Assembly (NCBI RefSeq): GCF_015207375.1
Contig: NZ_JADEWY010000022.1
Coordinates: 1 to 61,399, forward strand
Reading direction: 5' to 3'
Origin: Coleofasciculus sp. LEGE 07092
GTDB taxonomy: Bacteria; Cyanobacteriota; Cyanobacteriia; Cyanobacteriales; Coleofasciculaceae
DNA: 61,399 nucleotides
Translations under genes and position numbers: made by a program
Notes under the pieces: model-generated
Database searches by the model: none
What the model saw: only the letters and a program-made list of their open reading frames with translations
Told to the model about the DNA's origin: nothing
In this document: positions 17,355-27,319 of the stretch, one piece after another
Numbering within the stretch: position 1 is the first letter of the stretch
Layout of the letters: each line of letters opens with the position of its first letter

Positions 17355-18599
17355 ATGGCAAACGAGCAACATTTGGCTTTACTCAAGCAGGGGGTAGAGG
17401 ACTGGAATCAGTGGCGGGAGAATAACCCTCAAGTACTGGTAGACCTGAGTGAAACAGACCTGAGCAGAGCTAATCTCAACGAAGCTAATCTGAGAATGGC
17501 TAACCTTCATCAGGTTGACCTGAGAATGGCGAATCTCAGTGAAGCTGACCTTACAGGAGCCAACGTGAGAGGAGCTGACCTCCGAGGAGCAAACCTCAGA
17601 GGCACAAACTTTACTGAGGCAGACCTCACAGGCACAGACTTGAATGGGGCATACCTGACGTTGGCTAATTTTATCAATGCCAACCTCACGTTTGTCAATC
17701 TCAGCGAAGCTAACCTGAGAATCGCTAACCTGACTAGGGCAAATCTCAGCGATGCCAACCTGAGTATATCGAATCTGAGCGGAGCTAATTTGAGTGAGGT
17801 CAACTTCAGAATGGCAAACCTCAATGATGCCAACCTGAGGATGGCAAACCTCAGCGCAGCCAATTTAGAAAGAGTGCAAGCACTGGATACTAACTTTAAC
17901 AAAGCTATATTGACAGGAGCCTGTCTAGAAAACTGGCAAACTAACAGAACGACCAATTTAGAGGAAGTAATTTGCGATTATGTTTACTTGCAAGTTGAAC
18001 AGCAAGAACGCCGTCCGACGCAGGGAAATTTTTCGGCTCGAGAGTTTATCCAGCTCTGGCGCAGCAGTCTGAACCCTATTAATTTGACAGCCCCCAATGT
18101 AACGACTTCGGTGCAGGATTATCAGATAGCCAGCAATACCTCACCGAGTATACCAGACGTAGTCGTGGATGTTCAGCAGCTACCGCCCTCTGCCCAAAGC
18201 TACACATTTAACGTACCCAAGGTGACAGCAGAAACTCAAGAGTTGCCCCAAGCCCAACCCAGTTCCTATCAAACTCCTGCCCCCAACCTACCTCAATCCG
18301 TTGTAGAAGTTCAGCAGTTAATCGAGCAATTCGACCAGACCATTTCAAAATCCAAATGGTCTGAAGTTGCAGCAGAAATTCAGCAGCTACTCCAAGAGCT
18401 AACCCAGACTTGCCCAACCAATACTCCACTCGAAAAAGTCATCGTGGTTGCAGCAGCAATCAAACAGTTAGAGAGCAATTTTCCTCTGAAAGCACAAATA
18501 ATAAACGCCTTGCAAGAAGTAAATACTGCAACGCTTAAAGAGTTAATTAATCATCCCCTGAGTGGTATCTTGCTTTCAGCACTGGAGGGATGGCATTAG
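17355..18599 (+). CDS. Pentapeptide repeat-containing protein
   Basis: This 414-aa protein has about 28 consecutive pentapeptide repeats of the A(D/N)Lxx form at residues 32-175 (LSRANLNEANLRMANLHQVD and onward), which should fold as a right-handed quadrilateral beta-helix. A linker with repeated VxVQQLPP-like segments (about 240-310) and a helical C-terminal domain (315-414, EVAAEIQQLLQEL...VIVVAAAIKQLES) follow. No signal peptide or membrane helix is evident, so it is probably cytoplasmic. Such proteins are abundant in cyanobacteria and mostly of unknown role. The strongly biased repeats create long accidental frames on the opposite strand. Confidence 0.92.
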   Translation: MANEQHLALLKQGVEDWNQWRENNPQVLVDLSETDLSRANLNEANLRMANLHQVDLRMANLSEADLTGANVRGADLRGANLRGTNFTEADLTGTDLNGAYLTLANFINANLTFVNLSEANLRIANLTRANLSDANLSISNLSGANLSEVNFRMANLNDANLRMANLSAANLERVQALDTNFNKAILTGACLENWQTNRTTNLEEVICDYVYLQVEQQERRPTQGNFSAREFIQLWRSSLNPINLTAPNVTTSVQDYQIASNTSPSIPDVVVDVQQLPPSAQSYTFNVPKVTAETQELPQAQPSSYQTPAPNLPQSVVEVQQLIEQFDQTISKSKWSEVAAEIQQLLQELTQTCPTNTPLEKVIVVAAAIKQLESNFPLKAQIINALQEVNTATLKELINHPLSGILLSALEGWH

Positions 18600-18645
18600 T
18601 CCAAGAGGGAGTAGGGAGTAGGGAAAAGGACTTCCTAAAGACACC
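18600..18645. repeat. Heptanucleotide-type tandem repeat
   Basis: GGGAGTA repeated twice followed by a related unit, directly after the pentapeptide gene. Related G-rich units occur after glyS (34166-34186), in the GH31 remnant (38141-38161) and at 61333-61355. Confidence 0.55.
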
Positions 18646-18733
18646 AAAACGTCGTTCTCCTTTTCCCTATTATTTCTCGAGATTACAAGAAAGGGAGGTT
18701 AAAAGCCCCTCTCCTTGAGGACGGGCATGAAAA

Positions 18734-19390
18734 CTACAGGGATAATCCTACAGGACAAGCCACATTCGTACCACCTAACCCACAATATCCGCCTGGATTT
18801 TTAGCTAGGTATTGCTGGTGGTAGTCTTCTGCGTAGTAGAATTCTGGCGCTTCGATAATCTCCGTGGTAATTTCCCCATAACCAGCTTGGTTTAGGGCTT
18901 TTTGATAAGCGTCCCTCGACGCTTCAGCCAGTTTTTTCTGGTCTTCTGAATAAACATAAATGCCTGAACGGTACTGGGTGCCAGCGTCATTGCCTTGGCG
19001 CATCCCTTGGGTAGGATTGTGACTTTCCCAGAAAACTTTCAGGAGTGTTTCATAACTGATCACTTTTGGATCAGACACGACGTACACTACTTCATTGTGA
19101 GCCGTCATACCTGTACAGACTTCTTGATAGGTCGGGTTGGGTGTTACCCCAGCAGCGTAACCTACGGCGGTGACGAACACGCCTTCTTGCTGCCAAAATT
19201 TGCGCTCGGCTCCCCAAAAGCACCCTAAACCAAACATTGCCACTTCCATTCCTTCAGGGTAAGGGGGCTTGAGCGGCTTTCCGTTAACGTAGTGATGAGA
19301 AGGTACTGGCATGGACTCTGACCGTCCTGGTAATGCGTCTTCAGGGGTGGGTAGAGCGAGCTTCTTCTTACCAAATCCAAATAGTACCAT
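18734..19390 (-). CDS. msrA: Peptide-methionine (S)-S-oxide reductase MsrA
   Basis: This 218-aa enzyme reduces methionine-S-sulfoxide in proteins and free methionine. The catalytic motif GCFWGAE lies near residue 56, followed by [46 protein letters not shown] and the Tyr/Glu-rich [17 protein letters not shown]-terminal Cys residues in GYCGLGG and NVACPVG can act as resolving cysteines. Residues 1-45 form an N-terminal extension starting VLFGFGKKK, common in cyanobacterial MsrA. It is a single gene. Confidence 0.96.
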   Translation of the reverse strand: MVLFGFGKKKLALPTPEDALPGRSESMPVPSHHYVNGKPLKPPYPEGMEVAMFGLGCFWGAERKFWQQEGVFVTAVGYAAGVTPNPTYQEVCTGMTAHNEVVYVVSDPKVISYETLLKVFWESHNPTQGMRQGNDAGTQYRSGIYVYSEDQKKLAEASRDAYQKALNQAGYGEITTEIIEAPEFYYAEDYHQQYLAKNPGGYCGLGGTNVACPVGLSL

Positions 19391-19575
19391 TAGTTTTGAC
19401 TCTGATTTTGAGTAACGTCTTTACTTTACTTAATATTATCCGTGACCTTTCGCCTAAAAACCGTACCGTATCCACCAGAAAACCGCCATATCTGCTTTAA
19501 TCTGTGGTTCTCATCCTGACTATTTATAATGAAGGTTTGAAGCCTTTCTTTAATCCTTGTTTAGATTAAGTCACT

Positions 19576-20931
19576 ATGACCACATCTCCCCGCCGCTACC
19601 ATATCACCACCTTCGGTTGTCAGATGAATAAAGCTGACTCGGAGCGTATGGCTGGCATCCTTGAAAACATGGGGTTTGAGTGGTCAGAAGACCCCAACGA
19701 TGCTAGCCTGATTCTCTACAATACCTGCACCATTCGGGATAACGCTGAACAAAAGGTTTATTCCTACCTTGGCAGACAGGCAAAGCGCAAGCACGAAGAA
19801 CCTAATCTGACTCTGGTAGTCGCTGGGTGCGTTGCCCAGCAGGAGGGTGAAGCACTGTTGCGACGGGTCCCGGAACTGGATTTGGTAATGGGACCACAAC
19901 ACGCGAATCGGCTCAAAGATTTGCTGGAAGCGGTGTTCGATGGCAATCAGATTGTCGCTACTGAACCGATTCACATCGTTGAAGACATCACTAAACCCCG
20001 CCGCGACAGTCGCGTAACGGCTTGGGTGAATGTTATTTACGGCTGCAATGAACGCTGCACTTACTGTGTAGTGCCTAACGTGCGCGGAACCGAGCAATCT
20101 CGTACTCCGGAAGCAATTCGTGCTGAGATGGAAGAATTGGGGCGACAGGGTTATAAGGAGATTACCCTACTCGGTCAAAATATTGACGCCTATGGGCGTG
20201 ACTTATCCGGAGTTACCGAGTCTGGGCGTCACCAGCATACCTTGACAGATTTACTTTATTATGTAAACGGTATACCGGGAGTTGAGCGCATTCGGTTTGC
20301 CACCAGCCACCCCCGCTACTTCACCGAACGGCTGATTCGTGCCTGTAAAGAGTTGCCCAAGGTGTGCGAACACTTCCACATTCCCTTCCAATCGGGGGAT
20401 AATGACATCCTTAAAGCAATGGCGCGGGGATATACTCAGGAGAAATATCGCCGGATTATTGATACGATTCGGGACTCTATGCCAGATGCGTCGATTAGTG
20501 CCGATGCGATTGTTGGTTTCCCAGGCGAAACGGCAGAACAGTTTGAAAATACCCTGAAGTTGGTGGAGGATATTGGTTTCGATCAGCTCAATACCGCTGC
20601 CTATTCTCCCCGTCCTGGTACACCAGCCGCACTGTGGGAAAATCAGATTAGTGAGGAGGTAAAGAGCGATCGCCTCCAGCGTATCAATCATTTAGTTGGG
20701 ATTAAGGCAGCCGAGCGATCACAGCGTTACCTGAATCGCATCGAAGAAGTGCTGGTAGAAGACCAAAATCTAAAAGACTCCACCCAGGTGATGGGGCGCA
20801 CTAGGGGCAATCGGTTGACCTTTTTTAGGGGTGATATTAAAGAGTTGCAGGGTCAGTTGGTGAAAGTCAAAATTACTGAAGTACGTGCCTTCAGCCTGAC
20901 CGGTGAAGCCTTAGCCCTAGCCACCTGTTAA
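19576..20931 (+). CDS. miaB: tRNA-2-methylthio-N6-dimethylallyladenosine synthase MiaB
   Basis: This 451-aa radical SAM methylthiotransferase acts on A37 of tRNAs. The N-terminal UPF0004 domain has the three Cys of [21 protein letters not shown] and VAGCVAQQ. The radical SAM Cys triad is in [17 protein letters not shown], followed by [18 protein letters not shown] and [15 protein letters not shown] domain occupies the last 65 residues. It has the standard length and stands alone on the + strand. Confidence 0.97.
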   Translation: MTTSPRRYHITTFGCQMNKADSERMAGILENMGFEWSEDPNDASLILYNTCTIRDNAEQKVYSYLGRQAKRKHEEPNLTLVVAGCVAQQEGEALLRRVPELDLVMGPQHANRLKDLLEAVFDGNQIVATEPIHIVEDITKPRRDSRVTAWVNVIYGCNERCTYCVVPNVRGTEQSRTPEAIRAEMEELGRQGYKEITLLGQNIDAYGRDLSGVTESGRHQHTLTDLLYYVNGIPGVERIRFATSHPRYFTERLIRACKELPKVCEHFHIPFQSGDNDILKAMARGYTQEKYRRIIDTIRDSMPDASISADAIVGFPGETAEQFENTLKLVEDIGFDQLNTAAYSPRPGTPAALWENQISEEVKSDRLQRINHLVGIKAAERSQRYLNRIEEVLVEDQNLKDSTQVMGRTRGNRLTFFRGDIKELQGQLVKVKITEVRAFSLTGEALALATC

Positions 20932-21102
20932 TTTCTGTTCTGCAATTCAGTGCCATTCCACTTAGAGCCTATCCGAAAAATCCGTTACGCTGTAAACTGA
21001 CATAATAAACAGCACTCAACCAAGTCAAGCTCAACTAGTGGTCTGTCAACCTTAAATGGAAAAGTTAAGCTCATCCTCAGACTGGAAGTGCAGAACAGGG
21101 AC
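20932..21102. other. Intergenic remnant sequence
   Basis: 171 bp containing AGAGCCTATCCGAAAA and ACTAGTGGTCTGTCAACC, strings that resemble ends of small insertion elements or MITEs. No partner inverted repeat was found nearby, so it is only a possible scar. Confidence 0.25.
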
Positions 21103-21696
21103 TTACTTTGGGACTCTATAGGGGTGGTAGCTGTAGTACTTCGGGTACGAGTCTAAGCGGATATGTAGCCAATATACCCCTAAACCTGAAGTACTTAACC
21201 AGATGGGATGCTCATCAAGCTTTTGCTCAAGTGCTAATCCTACGCTTTGCCACAAGGCGTGCTTTTGCTGTGTCGGTGCCTCACGCATAAAAGCAGCAAT
21301 ATGACGGTATGTAGATGTAGATGCTTTTGGACAAGGCACAACAAGCAAAGCATCTTTCCCCAGATTAGGAAATGTAATAATTGACTCTTTCTCACCTGCT
21401 GCTGCAAAGTGACTGGCAAAATCACTTGGATTGGCTTGTACACCTGCAAGGTTTGGACTATCTACCAGCACAAACTCGAATACTTGGTTGATAGTAGCGT
21501 CCGAGAGAGCAGGAGTTTCCCAGAAAAAAGCTGAAAATGGAGCATCGGCTAGCAGGGATATGAAGAATGTACGAAAATCCTTGCTATGCTGCCATAGCTG
21601 AATTACTTCTGAGTAGAGAATCAGCTTGCCATTGGACAGAATAGAAACCTTTTGAATGCGATCAGCGTTTAGAGACTCGACACATGATTTCCACAT
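21103..21696 (-). CDS. DUF6940-like hypothetical protein
   Basis: This 197-aa soluble protein starts MWKSCVESLNADRIQKVSIL. Conserved-looking blocks are FRTFFISLLADAPFSAFFWETPAL, FEFVLVDSP, LLVVPCP and the C-terminal LSTSGLGVYWLHIRLDSYPKYYSY. I associate these with the DUF6940 group, whose function is unknown. The ATG at 21696 has AGGA seven bases upstream. An upstream ATG at 21798 would add a 34-residue segment of unrelated character. Confidence 0.6.
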   Translation of the reverse strand: MWKSCVESLNADRIQKVSILSNGKLILYSEVIQLWQHSKDFRTFFISLLADAPFSAFFWETPALSDATINQVFEFVLVDSPNLAGVQANPSDFASHFAAAGEKESIITFPNLGKDALLVVPCPKASTSTYRHIAAFMREAPTQQKHALWQSVGLALEQKLDEHPIWLSTSGLGVYWLHIRLDSYPKYYSYHPYRVPK

Positions 21697-21938
21697 TTGG
21701 ATATCCTGTCTTTTCTTCAATGTTAGATGTATGGATGTGCTTAGAGCAATACTGCGGGCAAGGTTAGCGATATAATATAGTTTCCCCATGTTTATCAAAG
21801 AACAGCACAGCCATGAATTTTACATAATCAGCTTAAGAACAAAAAAATGGAGAATGTGCAACCAACCTCTAGATCCAGATAAATGTCTTTTTAAACCAGA
21901 TAGAAAGTATTAATAGTAAATAGAAAATTAAAACTTAA

Positions 21939-23255
21939 ATGGCAACAGGCATACCAGGTAAGACTAAACGCAATAGTAGATTGGCGAATGCTAATCAAGT
22001 ATCATTCCAACTGGAATATGAAGGTAAACTTCCTGTTGAAGATATATTTAATACTCCTCCCGCCAAATTACGTCGTGTTGCGACTGTAGAAAAACAGCTT
22101 AAAAACAGACTGATCTATGGCGAAAATTTAAGAGTTATCCGAAGTTTATTAGATGACATTAATATTGTTGGAAAAGTGGGATTGGTTTATATTGATCCAC
22201 CTTATGCTACCGGAGCTGGTTTTGAGTCTAGAAATCAGACTCATGCTTATCATGATTTAATAGATGGAGCTGATTATTTAGAGTTTTTACGTCAACGGTT
22301 AATCTTGCTTAGAGAACTATTAGCTAATTATGGATCTATTTATGTCCATTTAGACGACAATATGGCTTTTAATACAAAAGTATTGATGGATGAGATATTT
22401 GGAGCTAAAAATTTCCGAACTTGTATTACTAGGAAAAAATGCAACCCTAAGAATTACACAAAAAATCAATATGGCAATGTGTCAGATTATATTTTATTTT
22501 ATACAAAAACTGGTGATTATGTATGGAATCAACCTTTTGAACTCTGGACAGATGCTACGGCTAAAAAAGAATATCAATATATAGAAGAAGAAACGGGAAG
22601 ACGTTATAAAAAAGTCCCAATTCATGCACCAGGAGTGAGGAAAGGTGCAACCGGTCAACCGTGGAGAGGGATGCTTCCTCCGCCTGGTAAGCACTGGCAG
22701 TATACACCTGAAAGGCTAGAAGAAATGGATACACGGGGAGAAATTTATTGGTCTTCAACTGGCAACCCAAGAAGGAAAGTATATTTGGATAATAGTAAGG
22801 GTATCCTAGTTCAGGATATCTGGCTTGATTTCAAAGATGCTCATAATCAAAATATTAAAATTACAGGCTATCCAACTGAAAAGAATCCAGAAATGCTGAA
22901 GCGCATTATCCAAGCTTCCTCGAACCAAGGAGATCTTGTGTTAGACGCTTTTGTGGGCAGTGGTACTACAGTGGCAGTTGCAGAGGAGCTAGAAAGGCAG
23001 TGGATAGGGATAGATAATTCTCCTTTGGCAATGGAAACCACAGTCTGTCGCCTAGCAAAAGGGACTGAGGCAATGGGTGACTTTATTAGCGGTAATGGTA
23101 ATAAATCAAATCCTGGCTCTTTGATAGATATCAATAGAATTTTACGAAGTGGGTTGGATCTTTACGTTGAAACTGCGCCAGATTTACAACCTATTCCAGA
23201 AACGGTGATTGAGGAATGGAATAGCAAGCTTAACTTTCAAGCCAATCTTTGGTAA
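21939..23255 (+). CDS. Site-specific DNA N6-adenine methyltransferase (beta class)
   Basis: This 438-aa methyltransferase has the beta-class motif order. Motif IV, YIDPPYATG, lies near residue 87, and the SAM-binding motif I, LDAFVGSGTTVAVAEE, near 345. RQWIGIDNSPLA follows. The central part contains a variable target-recognition stretch. Family members transfer a methyl group to adenine N6 in a specific DNA site as part of type II or III restriction-modification. The gene is visibly more AT-rich than its neighbours. It converges by a 26-bp overlap with a truncated frame that looks like its endonuclease partner, so it probably acts alone now. Confidence 0.88.
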   Translation: MATGIPGKTKRNSRLANANQVSFQLEYEGKLPVEDIFNTPPAKLRRVATVEKQLKNRLIYGENLRVIRSLLDDINIVGKVGLVYIDPPYATGAGFESRNQTHAYHDLIDGADYLEFLRQRLILLRELLANYGSIYVHLDDNMAFNTKVLMDEIFGAKNFRTCITRKKCNPKNYTKNQYGNVSDYILFYTKTGDYVWNQPFELWTDATAKKEYQYIEEETGRRYKKVPIHAPGVRKGATGQPWRGMLPPPGKHWQYTPERLEEMDTRGEIYWSSTGNPRRKVYLDNSKGILVQDIWLDFKDAHNQNIKITGYPTEKNPEMLKRIIQASSNQGDLVLDAFVGSGTTVAVAEELERQWIGIDNSPLAMETTVCRLAKGTEAMGDFISGNGNKSNPGSLIDINRILRSGLDLYVETAPDLQPIPETVIEEWNSKLNFQANLW

Positions 23256-23565
23256 ACCTCTCATCTAGCATTTTAAGAGTGCATACCATCACTCTTCCTT
23301 TCCCATCATCCTCTAGAGCTGCATAGTCATTCCACATCGAACCAAGTGTCAGTCCGGGACCATCATTTAGAAAAAACACCTTTAGAGGTACGTTATAAGT
23401 ATTTGCATAGTCGAGAATATCTGTCACCTTTTGTCTGTTGGCGCTTATTCGATCATCCTCCTGTCCTCCCCCTCGATCTGTATCATAACGAGCGAACCCT
23501 ACAACCAGAGGAGTGCCATCGGCACGAGAAATCAGTGTGCCGCCAGGCGGATTCCCTCTGTTGTG
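23230..23565 (-). pseudogene. Truncated restriction-endonuclease-like remnant
   Basis: An open frame of 111 codons with no usable start reads RGNPPGGTLISRADGTPLVV, then GFARYDTDRGGGQEDDRIS and LKVFFLNDGPGLTLGSMWNDYAALED, ending in ERFTKDWLES. A TGA lies immediately upstream at 23568-23566, and sequence beyond it shows no continuation before the Omp85 promoter. Its tail-to-tail overlap with the methyltransferase gene is the usual arrangement of a type II R-M pair. I infer it is the C-terminal remnant of the cognate endonuclease. Confidence 0.6.
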
Positions 23566-23674
23566 TCAGACACAGATGTGGCACAACTCGCGGAACCCAA
23601 CTCTGTATTCGACGGTCAGGTTAATCAAAAGTCAAGCAATCTTAACGAACTAACTGACTATCGAGGCTACTTTT

Positions 23675-25687
23675 ATGGTATATAAAACTATTGCTATTTC
23701 TACTTTGGCAGCCCTAGTGGGTGGGGAGTTAACCAACCAGGCAATTGCCAGTCCAGATCCCGCAACTGCCAACCCGCAATCGCCAGCCAGAAACTATGTT
23801 GTTCCGACTGAGGCATCTCCGGCACCCCAGCCCACAGAAGCGATCGCTGCACCGGAAGCCATCCAAACACCAGAATTTGCCCAATCCACCGAAACGGCGG
23901 CAGCGTTATACGCTTCAAATCCGGCTGCAAACAACCCAACACCAGAATTTGCCAGGGCAACCAGTACCAATAACGATCTTGTCGTCATCGCCACCGACGT
24001 GCAGGTAATCGGTGTTCCTGAAGAATTGCAACAAATCGTCTTGAAAGCAATCGGCACTCGTCCAGGCACTCAGACCAGTCAAAGCCAATTAAATAAAGAT
24101 ATTACTGCAATTTTAAATACTGGCTTATTTTCCGACGCCCGCGTAACTCGCAACGCTAACCCGAACGGCTGGGAAGTCGCCTATCAGGTGCAACCCGCGA
24201 TGGTGCGATCGCTTCAACTATCCGGCAACCAAGTTCTTACCCCAGAAGTTGCCAATACTATTTTCCAATCCCAATTCGGCAAACCCGTTAGTCCTGCTGC
24301 CTTGCGTCAAGGTGTGCAGCAGGTAAGCCAATGGTATAAAGACAACGGTTATATCTTAGCGGAAGTACTCGATATACAATCAACGCCCGATGGTGCGATC
24401 ATACTAGAGCTAGCAGAGGGTGTAGTGGGTGATATCAATCTCCGCTTCCTTGATGAAGAAGGCAATCCTACAGATGGGCGCACCCGTGAAGACTTCATTA
24501 AGCGCGAGTTAAAACTGCAACCCGGTCAAGTCTTTAAAGTGGATGTGGTGCGGCAGGACTTGCAGCAGCTTTACCAGTCGGGGCTATTTGACACCGTTGA
24601 TATTGCCTTAAATGGTGATGCTACAGATGTAGGTGTCACCTACGAACTGATTGAACGCTCTGCCCGTGCAGTGAATGCGGGGGCAGGTTACGACAAAGAG
24701 CAAGGTGTTTTCGGCACCCTCAGCTTCAATGATTTCAATGTTGGGGGAGTCAATCAACGCTTAGGCGTTAATCTCCAGTTCAGTCGCCGCGACTTCCAGT
24801 TTGACGGCAATTTCGGCAGACCTTACCTTGCTAGCAATCCTGATACACCAGGATATAATATCAATACTTTCCGGCGGCGCACGGTATCCCGAACTTTTGA
24901 TGATGATGTTGACTTAGCCAATGGCGACGATCCCCGCGAAGGACAGTTTGGCGGTGGCGTTACCTTATCTAAACCCTTGAACGAGGAATGGGGTGGGTCA
25001 GTAGGATTAAACTACACTCGTACCAGTATCCGCGATAGCGATGGGAATATTACTCCAGTGGACGAACTGGGCAATTCCCTCTCCTTCAGTGGCACGGGTA
25101 TTGATGACTTGGTGACAGTATCGGCTGGCGTTGCCAGAGATAAGCGGGACAATCCCTTTAATCCTACTCAAGGTTCTCTCCTCCGCCTCACCTCTGAACA
25201 GTCTGTACCAATCGGCAGTGGTAGTATTTTAATGAATCAAGTTAAGGCGGACTACTCTCAGTACCTTCCCCTTGATGTCATCGGCGGTAATGGTCAAGAA
25301 GTACTAGCCTTTAATGTTCAAGGTGGCACCACCATTGGCGATTTGCCCCCTTACCGCGCCTTTAACTTAGGGGGTCAGAATTCGGTGCGCGGGTATGGCA
25401 CGGGTGATGTCGGTACGGGTCGCAGCTACGTGCTAGCATCGGCTGAGTATCGGATTCCCCTGTTTAATCCTGTGGGTGCCGTTGTTTTTGCTGACTTTGC
25501 TTCTGACTTGGGTACTGGCGACACAGTGCCGGGAGAACCGGGAGTCGTGCGTGACAAACCGGGAGCAGGTTTTGGTTACGGTGCTGGCTTGCGGGTTAAT
25601 TCACCAGTGGGTATCATTCGTGCTGACTTGGGATTTAACGATCAAGGCGAAAGCCGAGTTCAGTTTGGGTTAGGTCAGCGGTTCTAA
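23675..25687 (+). CDS. Omp85/BamA family outer membrane protein
   Basis: This 670-aa protein has a signal-like N-terminus (IAISTLAALVGGELTNQAIA) and a Pro/Ala/Thr-rich linker to about residue 100. Three POTRA domains follow (about 105-178, 180-255, 257-345), for example ATDVQVIGVPEELQQIVLKA and ARAVNAGAGYDKEQGVFGTL at the barrel entry. The C-terminal 16-strand barrel contains the conserved NSVRGYGTGDVGTGRSY and ends in a terminal Phe (FGLGQRF). It should assemble or translocate beta-barrel proteins at the outer membrane. The three-POTRA layout is normal for cyanobacterial Omp85. Confidence 0.93.
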   Translation: MVYKTIAISTLAALVGGELTNQAIASPDPATANPQSPARNYVVPTEASPAPQPTEAIAAPEAIQTPEFAQSTETAAALYASNPAANNPTPEFARATSTNNDLVVIATDVQVIGVPEELQQIVLKAIGTRPGTQTSQSQLNKDITAILNTGLFSDARVTRNANPNGWEVAYQVQPAMVRSLQLSGNQVLTPEVANTIFQSQFGKPVSPAALRQGVQQVSQWYKDNGYILAEVLDIQSTPDGAIILELAEGVVGDINLRFLDEEGNPTDGRTREDFIKRELKLQPGQVFKVDVVRQDLQQLYQSGLFDTVDIALNGDATDVGVTYELIERSARAVNAGAGYDKEQGVFGTLSFNDFNVGGVNQRLGVNLQFSRRDFQFDGNFGRPYLASNPDTPGYNINTFRRRTVSRTFDDDVDLANGDDPREGQFGGGVTLSKPLNEEWGGSVGLNYTRTSIRDSDGNITPVDELGNSLSFSGTGIDDLVTVSAGVARDKRDNPFNPTQGSLLRLTSEQSVPIGSGSILMNQVKADYSQYLPLDVIGGNGQEVLAFNVQGGTTIGDLPPYRAFNLGGQNSVRGYGTGDVGTGRSYVLASAEYRIPLFNPVGAVVFADFASDLGTGDTVPGEPGVVRDKPGAGFGYGAGLRVNSPVGIIRADLGFNDQGESRVQFGLGQRF

Positions 25688-25727
25688 GGGTTTGCTGAAG
25701 ACTCGGCAAAAAAAATACCCAAGTTTT

Positions 25728-25812
25728 CGTAGGGTAGGCGTCTCGCCTGCCCCTAAAAGGTAGGATGCCTGCTTTTGATAGCTTTTGACAGGCAAGATGC
25801 CTGTCCTACGGG
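25728..25812. repeat. Palindromic dispersed repeats after the Omp85 gene
   Basis: Two adjacent hairpins are present: GGTAGGCG-TCT-CGCCTGCC near 25734-25752, and GACAGGCA-AGA-TGCCTGTC at 25787-25805. GTAGGA and TCCTAC form outer arms. The motif is a known kind of GC-rich cyanobacterial intergenic repeat and may also end the upstream transcript. Confidence 0.65.
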
Positions 25813-26004
25813 ATGGGATAATTTATTTTTTGGAACTTTTTTCTAGTCTCTATGCGGAATTGAGCGATCGCAAAGTGAAGTAACTTAGTGTAGCACCTCA
25901 GTCCTAAATGATTCTTTCGGCAGTTTCTGGTACGGATTACTACAGCTTGCCCTAGATTGAGTAAAGAGAGTTGCTGTTGTCGTTAAATAACAACAAATAT
26001 TGCC

Positions 26005-27231
26005 ATGCCATCTAAAAAAGAAAAAAATGGATGTGGATGTGCGAGTATTCCATTTTCCTTAATCATAGTTTTGTTAGGTGTTGGTTACTGGGGCTTTACA
26101 CATCTAGATAATCTAGGCATCGACAAATTTGTGTCTGATAATATCAGCAGGTTTTTGCCTAATAATCAACCTAATAATCAACAACCAACTACTCCTACTT
26201 TGACTCCTGCGCCGACGCCGCCCTTACCCGTTGCCAATTCTCCCCTTCCACCCGTTAGTCCGACTGAGACACCGACAAGCAATCCACAAGTTTCACCATC
26301 ACCCGTAACCGCCAAGAGCTCACCATCACCTCAAACACCTTGGGAGAAAAAAGAAATAAGGGGAATTTATTTAAGTCGGTATCAAGCGACTAATAATGCT
26401 AGCGAACAAATGATTCGTGAACGAGTTCGTTCTTATCGCGCTCAAGGAATTAATACAATTATTCATGGAGTGTGGGGTAATGGTTGCACGATGTATAACA
26501 GCGAGGTTCTGCAGCAAACATTCGGATTCAAAAGTTGTCCCAACCAATTTCAATCTCAATGGTTAGATTGGTTAATTGATGAGGCACACAAGCAGGGAAT
26601 GCAAGTTCATGCCTATTTTGAGAAAGGAATTAAAATCGATAAAAATAGCCCGATATTTGACTTGGCAATTTCTAAACGATGGGTTGTGCCTGGGGTTGAT
26701 AGAACCTACGCTGACATTGAACACTATGTACTAGATGTGGAGATTCCAGAGGTTGCTAATTTATTCAAAAAGATATCAGTGGAATTTGTCCAAAAGTATC
26801 CAACCATTGATGCCGTTCAGTGGGATGATTACCTAGGTTATCATGCTGACTTACCCGGAAAAGTCGATCGTACCACTCATTTAACTAATTTTGTGCAGCA
26901 AATGAGGGCTGATATAAAGAAAGCTAACCCGACCGTTAGCTTCGACCTTTGCCATCATAACCCTTATTGGGGTAAACGTTATTTTGCGGCGGATTGGACA
27001 AATTGGAATGTTGATCGAGTTTTCATTCAAATTTATAACGATGATAATTTCAAAGAAGAACTAGATTATGCCGAAAATTATGCGGGAGTTGCCATTTCAG
27101 ATCAGCAATTGTATCGCTTAAAAGAATTGGTTAATAACCCCAAAATCAAGAGTGTTTTACTTTTTCCATCATCGGGAAAGCCAGAAGAAACGGCTGCTTC
27201 TATCAAAAAGTTTACATCAATGAGTAACTAG
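26005..27231 (+). CDS. Putative glycoside hydrolase-like protein (GHL10 family), membrane-anchored
   Basis: This 408-aa protein has one N-terminal membrane helix (about residues 15-37), then a Pro/Ser/Thr-rich linker (50-112). The C-terminal domain, starting at EIRGIYLSRYQAT, resembles the GHL10/DUF187-type TIM barrel: RAQGINTIIHGVWGNG, AHKQGMQVHAYFEKG, VDAVQWDDYLGYHADLP-like acidic motif and VDRVFIQIYND. The paired acidic residues in QWDDY are likely catalytic. It is probably anchored in the plasma membrane and acts on periplasmic glycan. Its substrate is unknown. Confidence 0.78.
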   Translation: MPSKKEKNGCGCASIPFSLIIVLLGVGYWGFTHLDNLGIDKFVSDNISRFLPNNQPNNQQPTTPTLTPAPTPPLPVANSPLPPVSPTETPTSNPQVSPSPVTAKSSPSPQTPWEKKEIRGIYLSRYQATNNASEQMIRERVRSYRAQGINTIIHGVWGNGCTMYNSEVLQQTFGFKSCPNQFQSQWLDWLIDEAHKQGMQVHAYFEKGIKIDKNSPIFDLAISKRWVVPGVDRTYADIEHYVLDVEIPEVANLFKKISVEFVQKYPTIDAVQWDDYLGYHADLPGKVDRTTHLTNFVQQMRADIKKANPTVSFDLCHHNPYWGKRYFAADWTNWNVDRVFIQIYNDDNFKEELDYAENYAGVAISDQQLYRLKELVNNPKIKSVLLFPSSGKPEETAASIKKFTSMSN

Positions 27232-27257
27232 TCCCGCATAGGTAAAATCCAAGCAAT

Positions 27258-27286
27258 AACCCCGATTTCTCTAAGAAGTCGGGGTT
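27258..27286. terminator. Bidirectional terminator hairpin
   Basis: The 13-bp arms AACCCCGATTTCT and AGAAGTCGGGGTT pair with one G-T wobble and a CTA loop. It sits between the convergent GHL10-like gene and the large hybrid kinase. T-tracts are weak on both sides. Confidence 0.65.
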
Positions 27287-27319
27287 GTCTGTACTTCACT
27301 CACCGGAAAGATGATTTCT

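Noticed and set aside
17510..17956. 148-codon frame on the - strand in the pentapeptide-repeat gene
   Set aside because: Shadow of the 15-bp periodicity of the pentapeptide repeats.
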